This document shows positions 27,443-37,235 of a DNA stretch of 64,000 bases, piece after piece. The notes beneath the pieces were generated by a model. It was not told the DNA's origin and did not search any database. It saw nothing but the letters and a program-made list of their open reading frames with translations. Numbering within the stretch: position 1 is the stretch's first letter; every line of letters begins with the position of its first letter. The translations under genes were made by a program, and so were the position numbers. The stretch is from SVFI01 sp045535935 (lineage in GTDB: Bacteria > Bacillota > Clostridia > Lachnospirales > Lachnospiraceae): the NCBI GenBank assembly GCA_045535935.1, contig JAZSMO010000016.1:41291-105290 (forward strand), in the 5' to 3' direction.

Positions 27443-30103
27443 ATGGCAGAATTGACACCGATGATGAAACAGTATATGGAGACAAAAGAGCAGTACAAAG
27501 ACTGTATTTTGTTTTATCGTCTGGGTGATTTTTATGAGATGTTTTATGACGATGCACTCGTGGCTTCCAAGGAGCTTGAGATCACACTGACCGGTAAGAG
27601 CTGCGGACAGGAAGAACGCGCACCGATGTGCGGTGTACCATACCATGCTGCGGATACTTATTTGACCAGGTTGGTCAGTAAAGGCTATAAAGTGGCTATC
27701 TGCGAGCAGGTGGAGGATCCGAAGGCGACCAAGGGTATTGTAAAACGTGAGGTGGTCCGTATTGTGACGCCCGGAACCAATCTCAATGTGCAGTCTTTGG
27801 AGGAAAGCCGGAACAATTATCTTATGTGTGTCGCCTACATGGAAGAGAAAATAGGTGTTTCCGTTGTGGATGCATTGACCGGAGATTATTATGTGACAGA
27901 GGTTCCCGATGCGAAGAAGCTTCAGGATGAAATCATGAAGTTTTCTCCGTCGGAGATTATCTGCAATGATAATTTTCTTGTGAGTGGCTTTATGGTGGAT
28001 GACCTGAAAGAACGTCTCGGTATCACGATCTACAAGCTGGATGCATGGTATTTTGATGAGACAGGCTGCCAGGAGCTGTTGCAGAAACATTTCCATGTCA
28101 GTACGATGACAGCGCTCGGCGTGGAGGATTTTTCGGCAGGACAGATTGCAGCAGGAGCCGTACTTCAGTATTTGTATGAGACACAGAAAACTGCACTTTC
28201 CAATATAACAAAGCTCGTTCCGTATGTAGCCAGCCGCTATATGCTTCTGGACAGTTCGACAAGGCGTAATCTGGAACTGACAGAGACGCTCCGCGAAAAA
28301 ATGAAACGAGGATCTCTGCTGTGGGTGCTCGACAAGACCAAAACAGCTATGGGAGCCAGAACGCTTCGTACCTATATTGAACAGCCGCTGATTGAGCAGG
28401 AAGATATTGAGATGCGGCAGGATGCAATCGAGGAACTGAATCGCCATGTCGTATCGAGAGAGGAAATCAGGGAGTATTTAAATCCAATTTATGACCTGGA
28501 GCGTCTGCTTGGCAAAATCAGCTATAAAACAGCCAATCCGCGCGATTTGATCGCTTTTCGCAATTCGCTTCAGATGCTTCCGCCGATTCGGACCGTGCTC
28601 AGTGATTTTGAGTCGACGCTGCTTCGGAATATTTGCAATGATGTGGACGGACTGGAAGATCTGTGCGGACTGATAGAGGATGCAATCGAGGAAGAACCGC
28701 CGATTTCATCCAAGGAAGGCGGAATCATTAAACCGGGATTTTCTGAGGATGTGGATCATTTCCGACAGGCGAAGACCGACGGAAAAGCATGGTTGGCACA
28801 GTTGGAAAATGACGAGAGAGAACGGACCGGAATCAAAAATTTGAAGATCAAATACAATAAGGTGTTCGGTTATTATCTGGAAGTGACCAATTCCTTCAAG
28901 AATATGGTTCCGGAGGATTATATACGCAAACAGACACTGACAAATGCAGAGCGATATACGATGCCGAAGCTTAAGGAAATGGAAGATACCATCCTCAACG
29001 CAGAAGATAAGCTGTACGGACTGGAATACGATCTGTTCTGTGAGATCAGAGATGCTCTTGCGGCCAATATGGAGCGTATACAGAAAACAGCCAAGGCAAT
29101 CGCGGCGCTGGATGTATTCTGTTCTCTGGCTTATGTGGCAGAACGCAATCATTATGTCAGACCGAAATTAAATACCAAAGGAATCATTGATATCAAAGAC
29201 GGACGCCATCCGGTGGTTGAGAAGGTAATCAAAAATGATATGTTTATCTCCAATGACACTTATCTGGATAGTGATAAACATCTGATTTCCATTATTACTG
29301 GTCCGAATATGGCCGGTAAATCCACCTATATGCGTCAGACGGCACTGATTGTGCTCATGGCGCAGATCGGAAGCTTTGTGCCTGCAAAGAGCGCAAAGAT
29401 CGGAATTGTGGACCGCATTTTCACGAGAGTCGGGGCTTCCGATGACCTGGCAAGCGGACAGTCGACATTTATGGTGGAGATGAACGAGGTGGCAAATATT
29501 TTGAGAAATGCCACATCGAAGAGTCTGCTGATTTTGGACGAAATCGGACGCGGAACGTCAACCTTCGACGGACTTTCCATCGCATGGGCGGTGGTGGAAC
29601 ATATCAGTAACCGCAAACTTCTCGGTGCAAAGACCTTATTTGCAACGCACTATCATGAATTAACGGAACTGGAAGGGAAGATGAACAATGTAAACAATTA
29701 TTGTATTGCCGTAAAAGAAAAAGGCGATGACATTGTATTTCTCCGAAAGATTGTGAAGGGTGGTGCCGACCGCAGTTACGGTATTCAGGTAGCGAAGATT
29801 GCTGGGGTTCCGGACATGGTCATTGACCGTGCCAAAGAGATTGCGGAGCAGCTTTCCGACAATGATGTGACACAGAAAGTGCAGTGTATACAGACACAAA
29901 ACAAGAACGAGAAAGCAAAAGTGAAAAAATATGATCAGGTGGATCTCGCACAGATGTCTCTTTTCGACACAGTGAAAGATTCCGATGTGATCGATGAGCT
30001 TCTGGCAGTGGACATCCAGACATTGACACCGCTGGATGCACTGAATACGTTATATAAACTTCAAAACATGATCAAAAACAGATGGAGTAATGGCGATGAA
30101 TGA
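27443..30103 (+). CDS. mutS: DNA mismatch repair protein MutS
   Basis: An 886-residue mismatch-recognition ATPase. The N-terminal mismatch-binding motif is LGDFYEMFYDDA (about 27-38), with the stacking Phe and Glu. The ATPase domain carries Walker A GPNMAGKST (about 620-628), LDEIGRGTSTFDG Walker B (about 696-708) and THYHEL (about 737). The C-terminus holds the short dimer/beta-clamp region with QMSLFD. ATG 27443 follows a GAGG ribosome site and is preferred over GTG 27431. It overlaps mutL by eight bases. Confidence 0.97.
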   Translation: MAELTPMMKQYMETKEQYKDCILFYRLGDFYEMFYDDALVASKELEITLTGKSCGQEERAPMCGVPYHAADTYLTRLVSKGYKVAICEQVEDPKATKGIVKREVVRIVTPGTNLNVQSLEESRNNYLMCVAYMEEKIGVSVVDALTGDYYVTEVPDAKKLQDEIMKFSPSEIICNDNFLVSGFMVDDLKERLGITIYKLDAWYFDETGCQELLQKHFHVSTMTALGVEDFSAGQIAAGAVLQYLYETQKTALSNITKLVPYVASRYMLLDSSTRRNLELTETLREKMKRGSLLWVLDKTKTAMGARTLRTYIEQPLIEQEDIEMRQDAIEELNRHVVSREEIREYLNPIYDLERLLGKISYKTANPRDLIAFRNSLQMLPPIRTVLSDFESTLLRNICNDVDGLEDLCGLIEDAIEEEPPISSKEGGIIKPGFSEDVDHFRQAKTDGKAWLAQLENDERERTGIKNLKIKYNKVFGYYLEVTNSFKNMVPEDYIRKQTLTNAERYTMPKLKEMEDTILNAEDKLYGLEYDLFCEIRDALAANMERIQKTAKAIAALDVFCSLAYVAERNHYVRPKLNTKGIIDIKDGRHPVVEKVIKNDMFISNDTYLDSDKHLISIITGPNMAGKSTYMRQTALIVLMAQIGSFVPAKSAKIGIVDRIFTRVGASDDLASGQSTFMVEMNEVANILRNATSKSLLILDEIGRGTSTFDGLSIAWAVVEHISNRKLLGAKTLFATHYHELTELEGKMNNVNNYCIAVKEKGDDIVFLRKIVKGGADRSYGIQVAKIAGVPDMVIDRAKEIAEQLSDNDVTQKVQCIQTQNKNEKAKVKKYDQVDLAQMSLFDTVKDSDVIDELLAVDIQTLTPLDALNTLYKLQNMIKNRWSNGDE

Positions 30104-32018
30104 AATTCACGTACTGGACAGTAATACAGTGGACCAGATTGCGGCGGGAGAAGTGGTGGAAAGACCTGCTTCCGTTGTGAAGGAATTGGTAGAAAATGCG
30201 ATCGATGCAGGAGCGCAGCATATCACCGTGGAGATTAAGGACGGCGGTATCAGCTTTATCCGTGTGACGGACGATGGAAGCGGAATTGATAAAAGTCAAT
30301 TGTCAAAGGCTTTTCTGCGTCATGCAACAAGTAAGATTACGGTGGCGGAGGATCTTGAGACTGTGATGAGTCTCGGATTCCGCGGGGAGGCTCTTTCCAG
30401 TATTGCAGCGGTCTGTCAGGTGGAATTGATCACGAAGACGGCGGATGCGTTGACGGGACAGAGACTCTGCATCAGCGGCGGGGAAGCGCAGCCGCCGGAG
30501 GAGATCGGAGCACCGGACGGCACGACAATCCTTGTGCGAAATATTTTCTTTAACACACCGGTACGTCGTAAATTTTTAAAGACGCCGGCGACAGAAGGGG
30601 GATATATTGCAGATTTTATGCAGCATATGGCTCTTTCGGTTCCGCATGTGGCGTTTCAGTTTATCGTCAACGGACAGACCAAGTTTTATACATCGGGCAA
30701 CGGACAGATGGAAGAGATTATTTACCGGATTTACGGAAAAGAAGTATCCGATGCGATGACTTTTGTGGATGCACAGGCAGACGGAGTGCGCATGACGGGA
30801 TTTCTCGGCAAGCCGATTCTCAACCGCGCAAACCGGAGCTATGAAACATTTTTTGTAAATAAGAGATATATTAAGAGCAGCCTGATTTCTTCGGCTGTGG
30901 AGGAAGGATACAAGACTTATTTGATGCAGCACAAATATCCGTTTGTAATTCTGCATTTTGAAATTGATCCGACCAGAATCGATGTCAATGTACATCCGAC
31001 CAAAATGGATATCCGTATCAATGAACCGGGACAGTTTCTTTCATTTATCCGCGATGCAGTAAAAGATGCCTTGACCGGACGTAATTTTATTGTGTCTGTG
31101 GATGAGGAGGAAGCATCGGATAAGAAGACGGAGAAAATGAAAGAAAAAGAGCTGACGGCACAGCTCCCGCAGCCGTTTGAAGAAAAACGCCGCAGTCAGA
31201 CAACTTTGACAGAAAATCAGGCGCAGAATATACAGGTACATGAGGAAAATCACTATATGGAGCCTGTAAAAGAAAATGAAGCCAGAGTGATCGGGCCGGA
31301 TAGAGAGTTTTTGAAACATATGAATGCTACGGCTCCGCAAATTGCTCTTTCCAGTGGAAATGTCATCAAACAAAAAGACATCGTTCTGGTGGAAAAAGTG
31401 GAACAGATGCGTCTTTTTGATGAGGAAGATCTGCAGAAGCAGGAAATAGAGAATTTCAAGATTATCGGACAGGTGTTTGATACGTATTGGATTTTGTCTA
31501 TGCCGGAAAAAATATATTATGTGGATCAGCATGCAGCACATGAAAAGGTAATGTATGAGCGTCTGATGAAGCAGTATAAGGAGAAGGAGATTATAACCCA
31601 AGCTCTGAATCCGCCCCTTGTGGTAACACTTACACCGAAGGAAAAAAATGTACTGCTTGCGCACATGGAAGATTTTGAAAAACTCGGTTTTGAAATGGAT
31701 GAGTTCGGAGAAGACGCCTATGCGGTCAGAAGTGTTCCTGTGGATTTGTACGGACTGAGTGAGAGACAGCTGTTTCTTACGGTTTTGGACGAACTTGTGG
31801 AGTTTCCGGTCAAGGGAGAGCCGGATGCAGTGCTTTCCAAAATTGCCAGCATGTCCTGCAAGGCTGCTGTGAAAGGAAATCAGGTCATTTCCATGCAGGA
31901 GGCGCAGGAATTAATGAAGGAGTTGTTGGCCTGTGAAAACCCATTCAACTGTCCGCACGGAAGACCTACGATCATTTCTATGACCAAGTATGAATTGGAG
32001 AAAAAGTTTAAAAGGTAA
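30096..32018 (+). CDS. mutL: DNA mismatch repair endonuclease MutL
   Basis: A 640-residue GHKL ATPase plus C-terminal nicking domain. ATP-binding motifs are IAAGEVVERPASVVKEL (about 14-30), DDGSGI (about 60) and GFRGEAL (about 92). A variable linker runs from about 335 to 450. The C-terminal domain contains the endonuclease motif DQHAAHEKVMYE starting at residue 477, SCKAAVK (about 587) and CPHGRP (about 621). It therefore is the nicking type of MutL used in bacteria without MutH. ATG 30096 is spaced eight bases from GGAG; ATG 30090 is only two bases from it. Confidence 0.96.
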   Translation: MNEIHVLDSNTVDQIAAGEVVERPASVVKELVENAIDAGAQHITVEIKDGGISFIRVTDDGSGIDKSQLSKAFLRHATSKITVAEDLETVMSLGFRGEALSSIAAVCQVELITKTADALTGQRLCISGGEAQPPEEIGAPDGTTILVRNIFFNTPVRRKFLKTPATEGGYIADFMQHMALSVPHVAFQFIVNGQTKFYTSGNGQMEEIIYRIYGKEVSDAMTFVDAQADGVRMTGFLGKPILNRANRSYETFFVNKRYIKSSLISSAVEEGYKTYLMQHKYPFVILHFEIDPTRIDVNVHPTKMDIRINEPGQFLSFIRDAVKDALTGRNFIVSVDEEEASDKKTEKMKEKELTAQLPQPFEEKRRSQTTLTENQAQNIQVHEENHYMEPVKENEARVIGPDREFLKHMNATAPQIALSSGNVIKQKDIVLVEKVEQMRLFDEEDLQKQEIENFKIIGQVFDTYWILSMPEKIYYVDQHAAHEKVMYERLMKQYKEKEIITQALNPPLVVTLTPKEKNVLLAHMEDFEKLGFEMDEFGEDAYAVRSVPVDLYGLSERQLFLTVLDELVEFPVKGEPDAVLSKIASMSCKAAVKGNQVISMQEAQELMKELLACENPFNCPHGRPTIISMTKYELEKKFKR

Positions 32019-32022
32019 CAAT

Positions 32023-32985
32023 ATGACAGAAAAAAAGAAGTTGGTTATTTTGACCGGGCCGACCGCTGTCGGCAAAACAAAATTATCGATCGAGCTTGCG
32101 AAAAAGATCGGCGGAGAGATTATCTCCGCCGATTCTATGCAGGTTTATCGCCATATGAATATCGGCTCTGCAAAAATTATGCCAGAGGAGATGGATGGAG
32201 TCCGACATCATTTGATTGATGTGCTGGATCCGACGGAGGAGTTTGATGTGTTTCGTTTTCAATCTATGGCAAAGGATGCTATGGAAGGAATTTATGAGAG
32301 AGGCCATATTCCGATAATTGTCGGCGGTACCGGATTTTATATACAATCGGTGCTGTATGATATCGCATTTGATCATTCCGAAGAAACCCCGGAGCTTCGT
32401 CTGGAACTTGAGGAGTTCGCAAGAGAAAACGGAGCCCATGCACTGCACGAAATGCTGGAGCAGGCAGATCCGCAGGCCGCAGAAGAAATTCATGAAAATA
32501 ATGTAAAGCGTGTAATCCGCGCCATAGAATATTTCAGGCAGACGGGGAAAAAAATATCCGAGCATAACAAGGAGCAACGAGAGAAAGAAGCTCCTTATAA
32601 TTTCTGCTATTTTGTCTTAAATGATGACAGAAGCAGGTTATATGACCGTATCGAGAGACGGGTGGATATGATGATGGAAGCAGGACTTGTGGAAGAAGTA
32701 AAAGGACTTCTTGCGCAGGGATGTAAAAGAGATGACACGGCGATGCAGGGGCTCGGTTACAAAGAAATCATAGATTACCTGCAGGGAACCATTGATCTGG
32801 ACCGAGCGGTTTATCTGATCAAGAGAGATACCAGACATTTTGCAAAAAGACAGATTACCTGGTTTAAACGGGAAAAAGACGTTGTCTGGGTGCAGAAAGA
32901 GCAGCACCTATATGACGAGGATGCAATTCTTGCATTCATGTGCAGACAGCTTGAGATGAGACATATTACGGAGGAAGTAAGATGA
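32023..32985 (+). CDS. miaA: tRNA dimethylallyltransferase MiaA
   Basis: A 320-residue P-loop prenyltransferase that adds a dimethylallyl group to A37 of tRNAs reading UNN codons. P-loop GPTAVGKT lies at about 11-18, ADSMQVYRHMNIGSAK near 38-53, GGTGFYIQSVLY near 103-114, and RVIRAIEYF near 165. AAAGG lies seven bases before ATG 32023. It overlaps the downstream gene by four bases (ATGA), indicating coupling. Confidence 0.96.
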   Translation: MTEKKKLVILTGPTAVGKTKLSIELAKKIGGEIISADSMQVYRHMNIGSAKIMPEEMDGVRHHLIDVLDPTEEFDVFRFQSMAKDAMEGIYERGHIPIIVGGTGFYIQSVLYDIAFDHSEETPELRLELEEFARENGAHALHEMLEQADPQAAEEIHENNVKRVIRAIEYFRQTGKKISEHNKEQREKEAPYNFCYFVLNDDRSRLYDRIERRVDMMMEAGLVEEVKGLLAQGCKRDDTAMQGLGYKEIIDYLQGTIDLDRAVYLIKRDTRHFAKRQITWFKREKDVVWVQKEQHLYDEDAILAFMCRQLEMRHITEEVR

Positions 32986-34289
32986 CAGAAATCAATCAGA
33001 TTTACAAAGCATTAGATATTGATGAAGATGTGCGTATGTTCGGGGAAAAAATTCTGGAGAAATGTAAGGCGAGATTTGAAAAAATCGATGAGACAGCAGA
33101 ATACAATCAGCTCAAGGTAATCAAAGCCATGCAGGATGCGAGAGTGAGCGAAGCGTGTCTTCTGGGAACAAACGGATATGGCTATAATGATATCGGCAGA
33201 GATACGCTCGAACAGGTCTATGCCAATTTGTTTCACACCGAAGATGCACTGGTGAGACCGCAGATTACATGCGGAACACATGCATTGGCGCTGGCTCTTA
33301 TGAGTAACTTAAGACCGGGGGATGAACTTCTTTCGCCGGTGGGGAAACCATACGATACGCTGGAGGAAGTAATCGGTATCCGCGATTCGAAAGGTTCTTT
33401 AAAAGAATACGGAATTTCTTACAGACAGGTGAATTTGCTCCCGGACGGAGAATTTGACTGGGAAGGAATCCGCAGTGCGATCAATGAAAAGACAAAGATG
33501 GTTACGATACAGAGATCGAAAGGCTACGAACCGAGAAAAACACTGTCCGTTGAGCGGATCGGTCAATTGATTTCCTTTATCAAAGAAATAAAGCCGGAAG
33601 TGATCTGTATGGTGGATAATTGCTACGGTGAGTTTGTTCAGAGGATGGAACCTAGCGATGTGGGGGCAGATATGGTAGTTGGTTCCCTGATCAAAAATCC
33701 GGGCGGCGGACTGGCTCCGATTGGCGGATATATTGCAGGGAAAAAGGAATGTGTGGAAAATGCCGCATACAGACTGACTTCTCCGGGTCTCGGTAAGGAA
33801 GTCGGAGCTTCTCTCGGTGTGCTTTCTTCCTTCTATCAGGGGCTGTTCCTGGCGCCTACCGTGACAGCTTCCGCATTGAAAGGGGCAATTTTTGCAGCCA
33901 ATATATATGAACAGCTTGGTTATGATGTTGTACCGGATGGCAAAGAAGATCGTTTTGATATTATTCAGGCGATTACTTTCGGCAATCCGGAAGGAGTTAT
34001 CTCTTTCTGTAAAGGGATACAGGCAGCTGCGCCGGTGGACAGTCATGTAACGCCTGAGCCTTGGGATATGCCGGGGTACGATGCACCTGTGATTATGGCA
34101 GCCGGAGCGTTCGTGGCAGGATCCTCCATAGAGCTTTCTGCAGACGGTCCGATTAAGCCGCCGTATGCAGTTTACCTGCAGGGCGGGTTGACCTTTCCAC
34201 ATGCGAAATACGGTATGCTGAAAACGCTGCAGAGCATGAAAAATGATGGGGTTGTGAAACCGGAACAACTCATAATAAAGGATATTTAG
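32982..34289 (+). CDS. YnbB-type PLP lyase (methionine gamma-lyase / aluminium-resistance family)
   Basis: A 435-residue fold-type I PLP enzyme. The likely PLP-binding Lys lies in GSLIKNPGGGLAPIGGYIAG (about 227-246), preceded by the Asp of CMVDNCYGEF (about 208). The N-terminal NGYGYNDIGRDTLE (about 61-74) is typical of the YnbB group. Members are annotated as methionine gamma-lyase-family or aluminium-resistance proteins, but activity is poorly established. Position after miaA is common in Firmicutes. The start codon overlaps the miaA stop (ATGA). Confidence 0.85.
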   Translation: MTEINQIYKALDIDEDVRMFGEKILEKCKARFEKIDETAEYNQLKVIKAMQDARVSEACLLGTNGYGYNDIGRDTLEQVYANLFHTEDALVRPQITCGTHALALALMSNLRPGDELLSPVGKPYDTLEEVIGIRDSKGSLKEYGISYRQVNLLPDGEFDWEGIRSAINEKTKMVTIQRSKGYEPRKTLSVERIGQLISFIKEIKPEVICMVDNCYGEFVQRMEPSDVGADMVVGSLIKNPGGGLAPIGGYIAGKKECVENAAYRLTSPGLGKEVGASLGVLSSFYQGLFLAPTVTASALKGAIFAANIYEQLGYDVVPDGKEDRFDIIQAITFGNPEGVISFCKGIQAAAPVDSHVTPEPWDMPGYDAPVIMAAGAFVAGSSIELSADGPIKPPYAVYLQGGLTFPHAKYGMLKTLQSMKNDGVVKPEQLIIKDI

Positions 34290-34380
34290 TCGAAAAAAAA
34301 ACCACGAATTTTATATACATACTTTTTTGTGTGTGATAAGATATACCTAGTGTTTTACAAAAGAAATCTGGAGGATGCTG

Positions 34381-34620
34381 ATGAGAGGAAAAAACAATTG
34401 GGCCTGCTTTCTGATGATTCTTGCGGGAATTGTAATCGGCGGTTTTATCGGTTCGCTGTTCCCAAATTCTTTTTTTAATTACGGTCAGAGTTTCGGGTTG
34501 ACATCACCGGTCGTTTTAGACTTGGGAATTATGGTATTGACCTTCGGCCTGACGATCAAAATTACGGTTGCAAGTATCATCGGGATATTGATCGGAATTA
34601 TTATTTATCGTTTTTTATAG
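34381..34620 (+). CDS. DUF4321 small membrane protein
   Basis: A 79-residue protein with two hydrophobic helices (about 8-27 and 47-78) separated by a loop containing PNSFFNYGQSFGLTSP. The pattern fits the DUF4321 family of Clostridia, usually found beside radC and mreB as here. Function is unknown. ATG 34381 sits six bases after GGAGG; ATG 34375 would abut that site. The 91-base gap before it is AT-rich with no convincing terminator. Confidence 0.85.
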   Translation: MRGKNNWACFLMILAGIVIGGFIGSLFPNSFFNYGQSFGLTSPVVLDLGIMVLTFGLTIKITVASIIGILIGIIIYRFL

Positions 34621-34657
34621 GGGAATCCGTTTGTCCGGAGAACATATGGGTTAAACT

Positions 34658-35347
34658 ATGTACAAACAAAAGGAAAATGGGAAGATCCAGTTACTTCCCT
34701 ATGACAAATTTCTGAAATCCGGGGCAGAGTCTTTGAGCGAGGAAGAACTTCTTGCAATTATTCTTCGTACAGGGACTAAGGATGAGGACGCTGTGACGCT
34801 TGCGTGCAGAGTTCTTGAAATGTGCGGTAACCGGCGCGGGATTTCAGGGCTTTACCATGTGTCTTTAAAAGAACTTATGCAGATTAAGGGCATCGGTGAA
34901 GTGAAGGCGATTAAATTAAAAGCGATCGCAGAGCTATCAAAGCGTATTGCTTTGTCAAAAACGCAGGAGGATGTTTGCTTCAGACATCCGAGACAGGTGG
35001 CGCAGGCTTATATGGAACAGATGCGTCATTTGGAGAAAGAGTGTTGCATGGCTGTATATATAGACAGCAAAGACAGTCGTATTACGGATGCGCTTCTGTC
35101 GACGGGGACGCTCAACAGTTCCATTATGTCCGCCAGAGAGATTTTCAGACAAGCTCTCTCGTGCAATGCGGCGGCAGTGATATTACTTCACAACCATCCG
35201 AGCGGCAGCGCACAGCCGAGCACAGAGGATATACAATTGACAAAGCGGTTGAAAAGTGCGTCCGAAATCATGGAAATTCCCCTGCTTGATCATATTATTA
35301 TCGGGGATAATACATACATAAGCTTAAAGGAGAAAGGAGTTTTATAA
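34658..35347 (+). CDS. radC: RadC-family JAMM-domain protein
   Basis: A 229-residue protein with an N-terminal helix-hairpin-helix region (KGIGEVKAIKLKA, about 74-86). The C-terminal JAMM metalloprotease-like domain has its metal motif at HNHPSGSAQPSTED (about 180-193). The family was once called a DNA-repair protein, but that role has been doubted and the true function is unknown. It overlaps mreB by one base (TAATG). The radC-mreBCD order is widespread in Firmicutes. Confidence 0.92.
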   Translation: MYKQKENGKIQLLPYDKFLKSGAESLSEEELLAIILRTGTKDEDAVTLACRVLEMCGNRRGISGLYHVSLKELMQIKGIGEVKAIKLKAIAELSKRIALSKTQEDVCFRHPRQVAQAYMEQMRHLEKECCMAVYIDSKDSRITDALLSTGTLNSSIMSAREIFRQALSCNAAAVILLHNHPSGSAQPSTEDIQLTKRLKSASEIMEIPLLDHIIIGDNTYISLKEKGVL

Positions 35348-36366
35348 TGGCTTCCAGTGCATATGGTATCGATCTTGGTACCTGTAACATTAAAATTTAC
35401 GAGAAAGGCGATCAGGGCGTTCTCTGTCAAAAAAATATAATTGCTGTCGAGAACAAGGATTTTCTGTTTGCATACGGGGACGATGCATTTGAGATGTATG
35501 AGAAAGCACCTGCAAATATTCACATTTCTTATCCGCTTTGCAACGGTGTCATCGCAGATATCAAAAACATGCAGACGCTCATCAAATGTTTTATTACCGA
35601 TCTTTGCGACGGAACAATCAAACCGGCGGATTATTATATCGCAGTGCCTACCGATGTGACAGAGGTGGAAAAGAGAGCATTTTATGACCTGATAAAAAAT
35701 GCCAATGTTAAGGCAAAAAAAGTTATGGTTGTGGAAAAGGCGATTGCCGACGGGCTCGGTTTGGATATCGATGTTAAAAATTCCCAAGGTGTTTTGGTTG
35801 TCAATGTCGGATATGATACGACGGAGATTTCTATTTTATCCCTTGGCGGAATTGTGTTGAGTAAATTGATTAAAGTGGGTGGTCAGAAGTTTGATGATGC
35901 CATCCGCAATGCGGTTCGAAAAGAATATAATCTGATTATCGGCGGAAAAACAGCGGAGAAAGTTAAAATTACCCTTGCCGATCTCGAAGAGCGCGGTGAA
36001 GGAGCCATCGTATACGGACGAGATATCGTGACAGGACTTCCGGTGGAAAGAGAGATACCGACCGACCTTGTGGTAGATTGTCTGACGGAGCATTTTAATA
36101 CCATCATTGACAATATCAAAGTGATTTTAGAGAGAACCCCGCCTGAACTTGCGGCAGACATTTACAGAAAGGGTATTTATCTGACAGGCGGAGCATGTCA
36201 GGTAAGTCATCTCAGTCAGCTGCTCAGCAACGGAACAGGACTCAAGGTCAATGTTTCCGAGCATCCGATTGAAAGTGTAGCCATCGGATTAGGTAAAGTT
36301 ATTAAGGATGATAATTATAAAACAGTTGCTTATTCAATTGCCGGTATGGGTAACGGAGGAAAGTAA
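35347..36366 (+). CDS. mreB: MreB-like actin homolog with divergent ATP site
   Basis: A 339-residue actin-fold protein at the head of mreBCD. The phosphate-1 motif is IDLGTCNIKIY (about 8-18) and the adenosine motif YLTGGACQVSHL (about 278-289). The likely catalytic-loop Glu is kept in VEKAIADGLG (about 130). The phosphate-2 loop reads VVNVGYDTTE at 151-160, where typical MreB has VVDIGGGTTE, so the Asp and two Gly are changed. The membrane-growth role fits the neighbours mreC, mreD, PBP2 and rodA. It may be a second, specialised MreB, with a canonical one elsewhere in the genome. Confidence 0.88.
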   Translation: MASSAYGIDLGTCNIKIYEKGDQGVLCQKNIIAVENKDFLFAYGDDAFEMYEKAPANIHISYPLCNGVIADIKNMQTLIKCFITDLCDGTIKPADYYIAVPTDVTEVEKRAFYDLIKNANVKAKKVMVVEKAIADGLGLDIDVKNSQGVLVVNVGYDTTEISILSLGGIVLSKLIKVGGQKFDDAIRNAVRKEYNLIIGGKTAEKVKITLADLEERGEGAIVYGRDIVTGLPVEREIPTDLVVDCLTEHFNTIIDNIKVILERTPPELAADIYRKGIYLTGGACQVSHLSQLLSNGTGLKVNVSEHPIESVAIGLGKVIKDDNYKTVAYSIAGMGNGGK

Positions 36367-37229
36367 TGAGACGAAAACGGCAGAAGTTTACGATTCCAAG
36401 TAAATACTTATTGCTGATTATGACGGTTGTATGTGTTGTTTTTATGGCAATCACCTTTTTTACTGACTTTTTTGCGGCACCGCTCAGCAATTTTGCGGGG
36501 GCAATTGTAGTTCCTTTTCAGTCCGGTGTCAGCAGAGTCGGGGAATGGATGTCGAATCGTTCGGATGAATTTAAGACGTTGCAGGATGTGCTTGCTGAAA
36601 ATGAACGGCTGCAGGAACAGGTAGACGCTCTTACAATCGAAAATAACTCTTTGCAACAGGAAAAGTATGAACTGAATAATCTCAGACAGTTATATAAGCT
36701 GGATCAGGAGTACGCAGAATACGAAAAAATAGGAGCCCGCGTAGTTGCAAAAGAATCCGGAAACTGGTTCCATTCGTTTGTCATTGACAAAGGGAGCAGT
36801 GACGGAATACAGGTGGATATGAATGTAATGGCCGGAAGCGGACTGGTAGGTCGTGTGACGGAAGTCGGAAACGACTGGGCAAAAGTCATCTCGGTAATCG
36901 ATGACAATTCCAATGTCAGCGGAATGGTTCTTTCTACGGAGGATTCCTGTATTGTACAGGGAAACCTCGAAACGATGGACCGCGGTGTTATCACATTTTC
37001 TAAACTTATCAACAGTGATCGTACGGTAAAAGAAGGGGATAAAGTGGTGACATCTCATATCAGTACCAAGTACTTGCCCGGTATATTGATCGGATACATA
37101 TCGACGATCGATGCAGACTCCAATAATTTGACCAGTTCCGGTTATTTGACGCCGGCTGTTGATTTTTCACATTTGGAGGAAGTACTTGTCATTCTGGATC
37201 AGAAAAAAGACTATTCAAAAGAGGAATAA
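36366..37229 (+). CDS. mreC: Rod shape-determining protein MreC
   Basis: A 287-residue bitopic protein. A basic N-terminus is followed by one membrane helix (about 14-33), then a coiled coil (about 65-105, ENERLQEQVDALTIENNSL). A beta-rich extracellular domain includes WFHSFVIDKGSSDGI (about 137-151) and GLVGRVTEVG (about 162-171). It links MreB filaments to PBP2 and RodA outside the membrane. Its ATG overlaps the mreB stop by one base. Confidence 0.95.
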   Translation: MRRKRQKFTIPSKYLLLIMTVVCVVFMAITFFTDFFAAPLSNFAGAIVVPFQSGVSRVGEWMSNRSDEFKTLQDVLAENERLQEQVDALTIENNSLQQEKYELNNLRQLYKLDQEYAEYEKIGARVVAKESGNWFHSFVIDKGSSDGIQVDMNVMAGSGLVGRVTEVGNDWAKVISVIDDNSNVSGMVLSTEDSCIVQGNLETMDRGVITFSKLINSDRTVKEGDKVVTSHISTKYLPGILIGYISTIDADSNNLTSSGYLTPAVDFSHLEEVLVILDQKKDYSKEE

Positions 37230-37235
37230 AATGAT

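Noticed and set aside
27173..28447. 424-codon minus-strand frame across miaB and mutS
   Set aside because: It spans the 3' end of miaB and the 5' part of mutS in antisense, with no start signals or domain; it is a shadow frame.
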